NCBI GenBank assembly: GCA_050174775.1
Contig: JBFXJP010000002.1
Coordinates: 1 to 64,000, forward strand
Reading direction: 5' to 3'
DNA: 64,000 nt
Source of the DNA: CAYPGJ01 sp050174775
GTDB lineage: Bacteria; Planctomycetota; Phycisphaerae; Phycisphaerales; UBA1924
Both the position numbers and the translations under genes were made by a program. Below the pieces are notes generated by a model. The model did not search any database. It was not told the origin of the DNA and saw nothing but the letters and a program-made list of their open reading frames with translations. Of the stretch, positions 33,507 through 42,383 are shown piece by piece; position 1 is the stretch's first letter; every line of letters begins with the position of its first letter.

Positions 33507-36224
33507 TCAGTCCGCCACGCTCGACCCCGGACGCCCCCGGAAATGGTCCCGGGCCGCCTGCAGCAACTCCACCAGCCGCATCGGACGCACCCCCTGCTTC
33601 CGACGCCACGCCCCCAGCTCGAACATCGCCCGCCACTGCCGGAACAGCACCCCGTACGCCCACCACACGCTCCGCTTCGGGTCGTACATGTTCGTCGATT
33701 CCGACATCGTCCCGTTCAATTCGATGATCTGGAACCCCTCGCCCCTCCGGAACTCCGCCTCATCCTCATACCGCACGTCGTACCGCCCGAAGTCCAGCCC
33801 GTCACCGGCGAACGACAACGAGATCTCGTTGAACCGCGCCTCCAGCTCCGCCGTGATCAACTCCGCCCCGTCCTCGAACATCGTCCCCTGGCAGTGATTC
33901 CCGGCCACGGCCAGGTGCAACCGCTCCCCCTCACCCAGCACTCGATCACGCTGCGCATCGAACCGCTTCAAAAACGTCTCCGCTTGCATCCGATACCGCG
34001 GGTGCTGCCAGATCAAACGCTCCAGCGTGTCCTTCCCGTTCCCCACCAGTGTCTGGAACCGCTTCTTCGTGATCGAGAAGATCATCCCCCGACCCCCGTT
34101 CGTGTCGCGCGACCACAGCACCCCCACCTCGTGCGGCCCCGGATGGAACGCCTGCAGAATCGCAGGCCTCGTCATGTCCCGGAAATACCGCTCCGCCTCC
34201 TCCTTCGACCGCGCCACCTTGAACCCGTGCCCGCGCTGCGCCGCGTCCGGCTTCAGCGCCACCGGGTACCCGCCGAACCGCGACTCATTCCGCACGATCT
34301 CATCCACACGCGACGCGCGATCCGCAGGCGCCAGATGGTCCGGGATGTACGCCGTGGGAATCACCCACTCCCTCGACGCGCTCAGCTTCTCCAGAATCTC
34401 CCACTTGCTCTCACCGACCGTCCCACCCCCGTGCGCGATCGCAGGGTTGATGCACGTGAACGTCATCGGCTTCCCGTGCTTGGCCGCGAGCCACAACGCG
34501 TACGGCACAAGCGGCGCGTAGAAGATCCACGCGGGCCAGAACTCATGCCGCCACGGCAGCGACACGTCCCGCGACAGCCTCCGCCTCCCCTCCCACGTGA
34601 ACAGATACACCACCGACCGGATGCCCACGAACAGCACCGCGATCGACACCACGATCGCCACCGGCCCAGAGAACACCGACCGCACCGCCTCGAACACCCC
34701 CGGACCCACCATGATCACCGTGATCAGGATGAACGGCGTCCACACGAACGCGGCCACCGCGGCCCAGAACAAAAACCCGTGCGCCCGACGCGACAACAAC
34801 CCCGCCGCCAGATACGTCGGCAGCCTCGTCCCCGGGATCACCCGCGCCAGAAACACCGCCTGCACCGTGTGCCGGTCAAACCACCGTCCCCACCGCTCCA
34901 GCGACGACTCCGGCAACCACCCGCGCAGCAGCGGCAACCGCAACGCACGCCGCCCGAACACCCGACCCAGCAGCCACAAACCCCCGTCCCCCGCGGCAAT
35001 CCCGATCAGGCACGCGATGAACCCCACACCCCAGTCGATCTGGTGATGCGCGATCGCCAGCCCCACCGCGATCACCGTCCCGTCCTCCGTGATGAACGTC
35101 GCGATGATGATCAGCAGCACGATCAGCCACCACGCCGTGCCGCGCGACACCTCGAACGGCCCCAGGTCCGACCGCCCCGTGTCCGTCACCGGCGCAAAGT
35201 CCGCCACGCCCGGCAGCGCCGGAACCCCGGGCCGGTCGTGCCGCGCAAGGAACGGCAACACGTGCGTCAGCGTCTGCGCCGCGTGACCGTCCATCTTCTT
35301 CCCGGGCGGATCGATGTCCAGCGGCAGGAAGTGGTTCGCGTCCAGCATCACCAGACGCGACGTCGGGATCAGCGAGTGATGCAGCTCCGCCCCCCACGCG
35401 GGCACGAGCGGATCATCCCGCCCGTGCACGATCAGCGTCGGCGTCGTGATCCGCTGCAGCAGCGCCCGCATCGGACGCAGGTCCGTGTCCCAGAACGAGC
35501 GGATGAACGCGAACCGGTGCGCGCGATCGCCCAGCAGCCCGAAGTGCGGCACGAACTCCGGCACGATCACCGCGGCAAAGAACCCCAACGCATACTTCGC
35601 ACGCTCAAACCCGTACGAGCCCGACCCCTCCGCCTCCATCGTCCCGATCGATGCCAGCATCGTCACGCTCGCCACGCGCGACGGCTCGTCCGCGGCCGCG
35701 TGCAGCGCCGCCCCGCCACCCAGCGACCAACCGATCAGATGCGCCCGCCGGATCTTCAGATGATCCAGCAGCGCGATCAGCACGTGCCCGTTCGCCTTGA
35801 TCGAGTAATCACTCACCCAGCGCTGCGATCCCCCGAACCCCGGCATGTCCACCGAGTACACCTCGTACCCCGCGCCGCGCAGCATCCCCCCGAACGCCGC
35901 CATGTCGTCCGCCTCGCCAGGGCTCCCGTGGATCAGCACCACCGGCGCCTTCGACGCGTCGACCTCCCGCGGCTCCCACCACAGCCACGAGACCTTCTCC
36001 TCCCGCAACTTCCCCGCGCGATCCCCCACCAGCAGCCTGGCCGTCTCCCGCGTCGCCCCCGGGACATCCTTCTCCGCGCGCTTCGACCAGCCCCACTGCG
36101 CCGCGATCGACCCCAGAATCGCCAACGCCCACACCGCAAACCCGATCCGCCACGCGCGCCGCGCCAGCAACGCGCGACGACGCCGCGCGTGGCTCGACTC
36201 CCCCTTCCGCTTCCGGCTCACCAC
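33507..36224 (-). CDS. Three-domain membrane protein: alpha/beta hydrolase + DedA (VTT) + ATP-grasp
   Basis: A single 905-residue chain with three recognisable parts. Residues 27-46 form a membrane anchor. Residues 90-330 are an alpha/beta hydrolase with GWSLGGG (nucleophile Ser167), HGRDDPLVP (Asp270/271) and DANHFLPLD (His298). Residues 362-545 are a DedA/VTT-type membrane domain with the motif ARVIPGTRLPTYLAAG and at least four helices. Residues 590-850 resemble an ATP-grasp ligase: PVALKPDAAQRGHGFKV (Lys658), LQAFHPGPHEVGVLW, GRYDVRYEDE and the metal-binding IIELNGTMSES. DedA proteins are linked to lipid carrier recycling and envelope homeostasis, so a lipid- or peptide-modifying role is plausible but unproven. 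It overlaps the upstream NRDE gene by 7 nt. The domain order is unusual. Confidence 0.88.
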   Translation of the reverse strand: MVSRKRKGESSHARRRRALLARRAWRIGFAVWALAILGSIAAQWGWSKRAEKDVPGATRETARLLVGDRAGKLREEKVSWLWWEPREVDASKAPVVLIHGSPGEADDMAAFGGMLRGAGYEVYSVDMPGFGGSQRWVSDYSIKANGHVLIALLDHLKIRRAHLIGWSLGGGAALHAAADEPSRVASVTMLASIGTMEAEGSGSYGFERAKYALGFFAAVIVPEFVPHFGLLGDRAHRFAFIRSFWDTDLRPMRALLQRITTPTLIVHGRDDPLVPAWGAELHHSLIPTSRLVMLDANHFLPLDIDPPGKKMDGHAAQTLTHVLPFLARHDRPGVPALPGVADFAPVTDTGRSDLGPFEVSRGTAWWLIVLLIIIATFITEDGTVIAVGLAIAHHQIDWGVGFIACLIGIAAGDGGLWLLGRVFGRRALRLPLLRGWLPESSLERWGRWFDRHTVQAVFLARVIPGTRLPTYLAAGLLSRRAHGFLFWAAVAAFVWTPFILITVIMVGPGVFEAVRSVFSGPVAIVVSIAVLFVGIRSVVYLFTWEGRRRLSRDVSLPWRHEFWPAWIFYAPLVPYALWLAAKHGKPMTFTCINPAIAHGGGTVGESKWEILEKLSASREWVIPTAYIPDHLAPADRASRVDEIVRNESRFGGYPVALKPDAAQRGHGFKVARSKEEAERYFRDMTRPAILQAFHPGPHEVGVLWSRDTNGGRGMIFSITKKRFQTLVGNGKDTLERLIWQHPRYRMQAETFLKRFDAQRDRVLGEGERLHLAVAGNHCQGTMFEDGAELITAELEARFNEISLSFAGDGLDFGRYDVRYEDEAEFRRGEGFQIIELNGTMSESTNMYDPKRSVWWAYGVLFRQWRAMFELGAWRRKQGVRPMRLVELLQAARDHFRGRPGSSVAD

Positions 36225-36982
36225 GCCCCTCGCCCGTCAGCCGCGGCCGCAACCCCCGTCGACGCGGACACCGCGCTCCCCACCGAAGCCCGCGCCGTTC
36301 CCGCATCATCCCTGTACGTCATCTGCGCCCGCGCGCATCCCTCGCCGCGCATCACCTCCACCAGCGTCACCGACACCGTCCGCGCGTCCGGGCGCGCCAT
36401 GTTCACGCTCACCTCCGGACGCTCCGCCCACCGGTGCGCGTGGAACGCCTCCTGCATCTCCCCCGTCACCCCGCGCTCACGCACGAACGCGTCGAACAAC
36501 GTCAGCCGGTCCGTCACCAGGTGATCACCAAGCCCCGACGTGGTGAAGCACACGGCCTGCATCGGACGCCGGGTGATCGACAGCGCCTCCCGGTTCCACC
36601 GCGCTTCCAGGATCGACCGCGCATCCGCGGCGATCAGCCGGAACGGCGCGAACGTCTCCAGGTCCAGGTTCTCGAGCGCCAGCAGCGCGTCCGACGGGCT
36701 CGTCAATCCCATCATCGGAGGGATGATGTGCCCGCGCGACACGATGCCCTTGGGCAGCACGGGCCGCGGATCGGGGTTCACGTTCTGGATCGACATCACC
36801 ACCCCGCCGTCCGACGCCGCGATCCACGTCCCCCCTTCCTTCCCGTCCACCGGCCACACGCACTCCCGCGCGCCCACACGCGACACGCGCGGGCCCGTCG
36901 CCCCGGCGCGCACGCGCGACTCGTCCCGGTTCACCATCACCCGGTACCCGCCTCGCAACGGAACGATCGTCAGTGTGCACAT
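36218..36982 (-). CDS. NRDE (TANGO2-like) family protein
   Basis: A 254-residue protein beginning MCTLTIVP with the diagnostic VNRDES motif at about 17-22, which gives the family its NRDE name. The Cys at position 2 is conserved as in TANGO2. The GGTWIAAS motif follows. The fold resembles Ntn hydrolases in which a Cys after Met would be the nucleophile, but activity in this family is unproven. A long poorly conserved Ala-rich tail ends the chain. It lies 27 nt after the DinB-like gene and overlaps the three-domain gene by 7 nt, so they are probably co-transcribed. Confidence 0.85.
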   Translation of the reverse strand: MCTLTIVPLRGGYRVMVNRDESRVRAGATGPRVSRVGARECVWPVDGKEGGTWIAASDGGVVMSIQNVNPDPRPVLPKGIVSRGHIIPPMMGLTSPSDALLALENLDLETFAPFRLIAADARSILEARWNREALSITRRPMQAVCFTTSGLGDHLVTDRLTLFDAFVRERGVTGEMQEAFHAHRWAERPEVSVNMARPDARTVSVTLVEVMRGEGCARAQMTYRDDAGTARASVGSAVSASTGVAAAADGRGAW

Positions 36983-37009
36983 GCGCGCGCGTCGCTCTCC
37001 GTGCCGTCC

Positions 37010-37582
37010 TTAGCCCCGATCACTCCCGCGCTCGTGAACCAGCGTCGCCGGCGCCTTCCCGAACCCGCTCGGCGGCGTCACGCCCATCTCCACGCCCAGC
37101 GACGCCATCATCGCATGATGATGCACCGCGTGGTGCGCCGCGAACGCCAGCTCACGCGCCAGCGTCGACTCCAGCACCGCCTCGTCCCCCCCCGCGCTCA
37201 GCATCACCTCCACCCGAACCGAACGCGACGCCGACGTCGGGCACACGGCCCCGATCTGCGACGACAGCCGATCGATCATCTCCAGCGCGGCCCCGCGGCT
37301 CGTCTCCACCGCCGTGCCCCGCTCACGCCGGTCGTACACGATCACCTCGTCCGCCAACCCCGCGCACGCCGCCTCGAAGTGATCCAGCGCGTGCCGCACG
37401 TGCTGACCCACCGTCGACCCGAACATCCGCGCCGAAGGCCGCGTGTACGCCGAGTCGTCCAGCAGCCGAACGAACGCCCCGCACTGCTCAAGGATCGCGC
37501 ACGCGGCCGCCGCCGTCGGCGCCCTCCCGCTGCCACGCACCTCCACAGCCCTCCGTTGTCCTCCCGTCGCCAAGCCGCTCAT
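37010..37582 (-). CDS. DinB-like putative metal-dependent protein
   Basis: A 190-residue predicted four-helix-bundle protein with His spacing typical of the DinB/YfiT superfamily: TVGQHVRHALDHF in the second helix and AFAAHHAVHHHAMM in the last. These His residues would bind a metal such as zinc or nickel. Members include thiol transferases, but most are uncharacterised. DinB-like genes beside NRDE genes occur in several phyla, as far as I recall. The N-terminal 20 residues are low-complexity, so the start could lie further in. Confidence 0.75.
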   Translation of the reverse strand: MSGLATGGQRRAVEVRGSGRAPTAAAACAILEQCGAFVRLLDDSAYTRPSARMFGSTVGQHVRHALDHFEAACAGLADEVIVYDRRERGTAVETSRGAALEMIDRLSSQIGAVCPTSASRSVRVEVMLSAGGDEAVLESTLARELAFAAHHAVHHHAMMASLGVEMGVTPPSGFGKAPATLVHERGSDRG

Positions 37583-37621
37583 GCAGTCCCTCGAATCTCC
37601 GGTTCTTCGCCGAATCCCTGC

Positions 37622-38422
37622 TCACCGATGCGTCCAGTCGCCCTCCGAACCCGTGATTCGGAAAACACCCAGCGCCGATCCAGGCAGCCCGTACGACTCC
37701 CCCCGAACCATCGTCGGAACCCCGACCATCCTTGCCGCGCTCGCGCCGACCGGCTCGCCGTCCGCACGCAGAAGAAGGTAATGCCTCGGCCCATCCCACG
37801 CACGCCCGTCCGTTCGGATTCTGTCCGCCACGAACAACGGCGGAATCCCACCCTCGATACACCGCGCGGCACATGCCAGATGCACCTTGCCCCGCCCGGG
37901 CCGCATCGCGCCCAGGTAGCACTTCGGGTCCATCACCTCCCCGCGCAGCTCCACCTCCGTCTCCACCAGCCGCGCCGGCGCTCGTTGTTCCATCGCGCCC
38001 TCTCCCGCCGCGCGCAGCCCCTCCTCACCGCCGAGCAGCTCGAGCATCTCCACCCCCTCGCGCGCGATGCGGTACCCCGTGGCCGAGACGCGCCGATCGC
38101 GCAACGGCTCGGCCCGCCCCATCGCGCCGTGCTTGAACGCGCTCACGAGCAGCACCCACTCCGTCCTCCCGTCGCGCTCGACCTCCAGGAGGGGCGCCGG
38201 CCACGTGCGCACGATGCCGGAGATCGTCATCGTCTCGCTCTCATACGTCCCGTCCCCCGGACTCCCCTGAAGAGAGGGGATGGCGAGCCCGAGAAAGACG
38301 GCGATGAGCGCGAGTATCTCCACGAAACGGCGCACGACACGCGTATATGGGCTCTCTCGGCCAAAAGTTGAGGAATAGCCCACGAAGAAGTCGTCCCGTC
38401 GCTCCAATCCCTTGTCGTTCAT
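37622..38422 (-). CDS. Unrecognised membrane-anchored protein with a conserved Cys motif, third gene of redox module
   Basis: A 266-residue protein with one N-terminal membrane helix (FVEILALIAVFLGLAIPSL) and a likely periplasmic domain. Two beta-rich segments (ETMTISGIVRTWPAPLLEV and VETEVELRGEVMDPKCYLG) frame the distinctive run DPKCYLGAMRPGRGKVHLACAARC. This places Cys and His in a C-x-H-C-C arrangement that could bind metal or a cofactor. A second similar Ile/Gly motif (GGIPPLFV) follows. I do not recognise a named family. It starts within the stop of the Rieske/ferric-reductase gene (ATGA), so it is tightly coupled to it. Confidence 0.72.
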   Translation of the reverse strand: MNDKGLERRDDFFVGYSSTFGRESPYTRVVRRFVEILALIAVFLGLAIPSLQGSPGDGTYESETMTISGIVRTWPAPLLEVERDGRTEWVLLVSAFKHGAMGRAEPLRDRRVSATGYRIAREGVEMLELLGGEEGLRAAGEGAMEQRAPARLVETEVELRGEVMDPKCYLGAMRPGRGKVHLACAARCIEGGIPPLFVADRIRTDGRAWDGPRHYLLLRADGEPVGASAARMVGVPTMVRGESYGLPGSALGVFRITGSEGDWTHR

Positions 38423-39462
38423 GATGTTGCGCTCACGTCGGAGGCGGGCGCGGGCGGGTTTGGGTTAGGATTGACTAACACCCTCCCCGCGACGATGCGC
38501 ACGCTGTAGGTGGTCACTTTTTCCGTGAACGGCGGGGGCGAGCAGCCCGTTTCCGGCACGTACTGGTAGCCGTGCCAGGGGCACGTGATGCACCCGTCGA
38601 CGATCTTTCCTTCCGCGAGCGGCCCGTGCTGATGCGCGCAGCGGTTCGCGACCGCGGAGATTTTTTCACCCTGCTCGCCGTGCCGGAACACGGCGATGCG
38701 CTCGCCTTGCACGCAGATCGAGACCGCGCGATCAATTTGCATTTCGTCGATCGCGCCGACGTCGACGAAGCCTTCCTTCGGTTTCGCATCGAGTTCGCGA
38801 TCAATGCGTCGCTGCTTGCGCGCCGCGGCGAGATGGAGAGAGATGAGCGTGAGAGCGCCCAGCACGAGGAGCGCTGGGTAAAGCGGAGATCGTTCGGACT
38901 GCAGCACGCCGAGCGAAACGTGCGCGACAAGCAGGAAATACGCGGCGTACACGAGCATGTGCAGCGTCTTCCAGACGCGAGGGCTCAGGTTCGCGAGCCA
39001 GAAGTCGTGGGACGTCGCGGCCATGAGAAAGAGAATCAGCAGCGCGCCCATGCCCGGCCACTCGAAGGGAAAGGCGCGGAGGGAATCGACGCGCGTGTTG
39101 GCCGTGAGGAGGGAGACGATGGGATTCACGTCCCCGCCCGCGTGGTACCAGCCCGTCGCGAGCGCGGCGTGAAAAAGCCCGACAAGGAACGTGGCGACGC
39201 CCAGGTGGCGCCGGTTGTAGAGCGCGGGCATGAAGAAGCGCGAGAGGCGCGCAAGCGGGCCGATGGCGAGCACGATGTGGAGCATGAGGATCGCGCAGAC
39301 GGCCAGCGCGCGGATGAGCAGGATCTCGAAGGAGAGGCTGGGGACGAGCAGGGCGCCGAGCGCGATGAAGAGCGCGAGGAACACGCCGATGCCCGCGAGC
39401 ATGATCGCGTCGTAGCGCTTCTTGACGCGGTTCCAGCCGACGGTGGTGTACGAAGCGCTCAT
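38419..39462 (-). CDS. Ferric-reductase-like membrane protein fused to a Rieske [2Fe-2S] domain
   Basis: A 347-residue protein. The N-terminal 230 residues contain six hydrophobic helices with the His-bearing pattern of ferric-reductase/MsrQ-like domains (ILMLHIVLAIGPLARL, FLVGLFHAALATGWYH, KTLHMLVYAAYFLLVAHVSLG). Paired His in these helices would bind b-type haem. The C-terminal 105 residues form a Rieske domain with both cluster motifs, RCAHQHGPL and CPWHGYQY. Electrons could pass between haem and cluster across the membrane. It is middle of three genes joined by 4-nt overlaps. The chain starts at 39462 where an ATG precedes the first helix. The redox partner is not known. Confidence 0.88.
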   Translation of the reverse strand: MSASYTTVGWNRVKKRYDAIMLAGIGVFLALFIALGALLVPSLSFEILLIRALAVCAILMLHIVLAIGPLARLSRFFMPALYNRRHLGVATFLVGLFHAALATGWYHAGGDVNPIVSLLTANTRVDSLRAFPFEWPGMGALLILFLMAATSHDFWLANLSPRVWKTLHMLVYAAYFLLVAHVSLGVLQSERSPLYPALLVLGALTLISLHLAAARKQRRIDRELDAKPKEGFVDVGAIDEMQIDRAVSICVQGERIAVFRHGEQGEKISAVANRCAHQHGPLAEGKIVDGCITCPWHGYQYVPETGCSPPPFTEKVTTYSVRIVAGRVLVNPNPNPPAPASDVSATS

Positions 39463-39797
39463 GGCGTGGCGCTCACGGGCGCCGTCGGCGCGGGCGGGCG
39501 GACGTACAGCGCGGCCGCGATCACTGCGGGGATGAGCACGGCGAGCGCAATCCACGCGAGCATGTGCATCTTCCGGAAGGGCTCGGCGCCGTCCTTGATC
39601 GGCCGCACGCAGCGCACGAGCAGCACGGGCCAGAGCGCGATGACGCCCGGCAGGATCAGCAATCGGAACGTGGGGGGCGCGCCCTTCGCGCCGTGATCGA
39701 CGCGCGGCAGGAGCAGCGTGAGAAAGACGCCGGCAAAGAGGGCGCCCAGGGCGATGTACGCGGCGGCGATCCGGAGGATGAGGAGCGCGGCGTGCAT
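39459..39797 (-). CDS. Small three-helix membrane protein, first gene of redox module
   Basis: A 112-residue protein with three hydrophobic helices (LLILRIAAAYIALGALFAGVFL, FRLLILPGVIALWPVLLV and MLAWIALAVLIPAVIAAALYV). The family is not recognised. It lies immediately upstream of the ferric-reductase/Rieske gene with a 4-nt overlap and may be a structural or haem-binding subunit; this is inference from position only. One His (MHMLAW) lies at the membrane edge. Confidence 0.75.
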   Translation of the reverse strand: MHAALLILRIAAAYIALGALFAGVFLTLLLPRVDHGAKGAPPTFRLLILPGVIALWPVLLVRCVRPIKDGAEPFRKMHMLAWIALAVLIPAVIAAALYVRPPAPTAPVSATP

Positions 39798-39821
39798 GTC
39801 GCGGTCCGTGTTGGGCGCGGG

Positions 39822-41462
39822 TCAGCGCGGGGCGACTGGGGAACCGAGAGCGAGCGCGACGACCGGGTTGATGATGTCTCGGTGGTTGGCGCAGCGGGGG
39901 CACTTGTGCTGCCCGCCGAGCTTTCCGCGCGAGGCCATCCACCGATGGAACGCGCCCATGGGGAGGGGCGTGATGGTCGGCGGGGCCATGCCCAGGTCGT
40001 CCTTGCGTTTGATGCCGTAGTCGACGCAGTGTTTCTTGAGGTCGAGATCGAACGCGTCGCGGAAGGCGTCGAGCTGGTGCGACGGCGGGGAGGCGCGCTC
40101 GAACTCGACGGCGAGTTCGAGACCGGCGCGGACGCCGGACGCGGCGTCGGGGTACACGGGCGCGGCGCTGAACTCCCCGATGGCGAGCCCGGTTGCCTTC
40201 GCGGCGTGGGCCGCGGCGTGCTCGATGTTCTCGACGATGAGGTTCTCGCCGAAGGCGTTGATGAAGTGCTTGTGCCGTCCGACGATGCGCAGGCGCGCGG
40301 GGCCGTGGGGCGGCGCCTGATCGAACTCGACGACGTCCCCGAGCGTGTAGCGCCAGAGCCCCGCGCACGTGGTGAGGACGACGACGTAGCGCACGCCGGG
40401 CGTGACGGTGTCGCACGTGCACGCGTCGGGGTCGCCCTCGCGGTAGTCGTCGAGCGGAACGAACTCGAAGAAGACGTCGTGATCGATGTTGAGGCGCAGG
40501 GAGGGCTCGCGCGCGGCGTCCTGGATCGCGATGAAGCCCTCGGACGCCGGGTAGACCTCGATGCGGTGCGGGATGTCGGAGTTGGGGCCTGAGTCGCTCC
40601 CTGAGAAGACCTGGCGCACACGGGGATCGAACGGGGCGTACTTCACGCCGCCGTGGATGAAGAAGGAGAAGTCGGGCCAGAGGTCGCGCAGGCAGGAGAC
40701 GTCTCGTCCTTGTTCACGCGCGAGTTCGAGGGCGCGGTTGAAGAAGACGAGGGCCCAGGAGGCCATGCCCGAGAGGCCGCGGAGGTCCTCGTTGAGACAG
40801 ACGCGGACCATCGCGTCGATCTTGGAGGTCCAGTCGGACATGAGCGCGACGTCGCGCCCGGGGAGATAGATCTCGGAGAGGGGCCAGCGGATCAGGGGCG
40901 TGACGATGCCGGAGAGATCGCCGGTGCGGATGCCGTGGGAGTTGGTGGTGAGGTCGGTGGAGCCGCCCATGAAGAGGAAGCGGCCCGCGTAGAGGTGGGG
41001 GAGGGGGACGCCTGCGTTGATGGCGTGCGCGAAGATGTCGAGGGAGGAGCGGAAGTTGTGGCGGAGCATCTCGCGCGAGACGGGGATGAACTTGTCGCCC
41101 GCGGTGGTGCCGGAGGTCTGCGCCCAGTCGTGCACGACGCCCGGCCAGGTGACGCCCGGCTCGCCCTCCTCACGCATGCGAGCGAGGAGGGGGCGGAAGG
41201 CGCTGTGCTCGGCCACGGGGACGCTCGCGCGGTACGCGCGGATCATCTCCGTGTCGTTCGAGAGCCCGCAGATGCGCGCGAAGTCGTGCGCGCGACCGAA
41301 CTCGGTGTTGGCCGCAGTGGTCAGGAGGTTGCGGAGCTGCGCGGCCTGGATGGCGCCGGAGTGTCTGGCCCAGTGGTCGCGGTTTGCCAGGAGCTGGGCG
41401 CGACGGTGGAGCGCGGCTCGGAGGCCGACGCCGACGAGAGAGCGGAGGGATGCGGGGAGCAT
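39822..41462 (-). CDS. GH3 auxin-responsive-promoter family protein
   Basis: A 546-residue member of the GH3 branch of adenylate-forming enzymes. The ATP-binding motif is TSGTTAGDKFIPVS. Further GH3 landmarks include YPASEGFIAIQ, the hinge region GLWRYTLGDVVEF and VGRHKHFINAFGENLIVENIE. Plant GH3 enzymes conjugate acyl acids such as auxin to amino acids through an acyl-AMP. Bacterial members are largely unstudied, so this could be an amidosynthetase or an acyl-activating enzyme of unknown substrate. The C-terminal tail has two Cys pairs (KCPRCANHRD), uncommon for the family as I know it. The alpha/beta hydrolase gene lies 4 nt upstream. Confidence 0.9.
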   Translation of the reverse strand: MLPASLRSLVGVGLRAALHRRAQLLANRDHWARHSGAIQAAQLRNLLTTAANTEFGRAHDFARICGLSNDTEMIRAYRASVPVAEHSAFRPLLARMREEGEPGVTWPGVVHDWAQTSGTTAGDKFIPVSREMLRHNFRSSLDIFAHAINAGVPLPHLYAGRFLFMGGSTDLTTNSHGIRTGDLSGIVTPLIRWPLSEIYLPGRDVALMSDWTSKIDAMVRVCLNEDLRGLSGMASWALVFFNRALELAREQGRDVSCLRDLWPDFSFFIHGGVKYAPFDPRVRQVFSGSDSGPNSDIPHRIEVYPASEGFIAIQDAAREPSLRLNIDHDVFFEFVPLDDYREGDPDACTCDTVTPGVRYVVVLTTCAGLWRYTLGDVVEFDQAPPHGPARLRIVGRHKHFINAFGENLIVENIEHAAAHAAKATGLAIGEFSAAPVYPDAASGVRAGLELAVEFERASPPSHQLDAFRDAFDLDLKKHCVDYGIKRKDDLGMAPPTITPLPMGAFHRWMASRGKLGGQHKCPRCANHRDIINPVVALALGSPVAPR

Positions 41463-41466
41463 GGGA

Positions 41467-42351
41467 TTACGCTCGGCCCTGGCCGCCGTTGAACTCGCCG
41501 CTGGCGAGCTGGTCGAGGAAGGTGTGGATGGCCTGGGCGAACTCGTCGGGGCGCTCGATCATCGGCGCGTGGCCGCAGCGGTCGATCCAGGCGAGTTTGG
41601 AATTGGGAATGAGTTCGTGGAACTCCTCGGCAACTTCGGGGGGCGTCACGGCGTCCTGCATTCCCCAGAGGAGCAGGGTGGGGTGCTGGATCGTGTGAAT
41701 GCGGTCGCCCATGTGGTCGGACTTGGCGGAGCGGCCGAGCCGGACGACGGCGCGTGCGGCGTGGCGCTGGGAGAGCTCTTCGAAGGCGCGGTCGATGAGG
41801 TCGGGGGGCACGCGGTCTTCGTCGCAGAAGAGGCCCTTGATCTTGCGGGTGACCCAGTCGTGGGAGGGTCGATGCTCGACGCCGCGTTCGAGGGTGCGCT
41901 CGAAGAGGCCGGAGGAGCCCGCGAGGATCAGCGCTTTGCAGAGGTCGGGGCGCTCCATGGCGATGCGTTGGGCGACGTGGCCGCCTAGTGAGTTGCCGAT
42001 GATGACGGAGGGTCCGCCGACGACGGCGTCGAGGACGGCGATGGTGAGTTTGGTGACGCCGTCGACGGAGCAGGTGTCGCCCTTGAGCTCGAGGAGGGGC
42101 ATGCCGAGCATGACGCACTTGGCGCGGGGGGCGAGGGAGCGCGCGACGGGGTACCAGTGCTCGTTGACGCCGAGAAGTCCGTGCAGGAAGACGACGGGCT
42201 CACCGGAGCCGATCTCGTCGACCTTGACGGGGGTGCGGACCCGTTGCTCGGGCGCGTCGGCGCGGAGGTCTTCGGGGTACACCAGTGTGGAGGGGATGGG
42301 AGGCGCTACGCTCAGCGTCTGGACTCCGATGGCGGGCGTTGCGTGGGTCAT
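41467..42351 (-). CDS. Alpha/beta hydrolase
   Basis: A 294-residue soluble hydrolase with the catalytic set GNSLGGH (nucleophile Ser), WGMQDAVTPP (Asp) and CGHAPMIERP (His), plus the oxyanion motif HGLLG. Substrate is unknown; the overall pattern fits small-molecule esterases or C-C hydrolases. It lies 4 nt upstream of the GH3 gene and so leads that pair. I chose the ATG at 42351; a longer form starting 11 codons earlier begins in the possible -10 box. Its promoter region is shared with the ABC exporter and contains a dyad listed separately. Confidence 0.88.
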   Translation of the reverse strand: MTHATPAIGVQTLSVAPPIPSTLVYPEDLRADAPEQRVRTPVKVDEIGSGEPVVFLHGLLGVNEHWYPVARSLAPRAKCVMLGMPLLELKGDTCSVDGVTKLTIAVLDAVVGGPSVIIGNSLGGHVAQRIAMERPDLCKALILAGSSGLFERTLERGVEHRPSHDWVTRKIKGLFCDEDRVPPDLIDRAFEELSQRHAARAVVRLGRSAKSDHMGDRIHTIQHPTLLLWGMQDAVTPPEVAEEFHELIPNSKLAWIDRCGHAPMIERPDEFAQAIHTFLDQLASGEFNGGQGRA

Positions 42352-42383
42352 GCAAGCGTGGGGGACAACCCCCCAACAAGGCA

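Noticed and set aside
38419..40422. Rieske/ferric-reductase protein with a 320-residue N-terminal extension
   Set aside because: The extension is Arg/Pro-rich shadow sequence over the GH3 gene and the small membrane protein; the ATG at 39462 precedes the first helix and overlaps the upstream stop.
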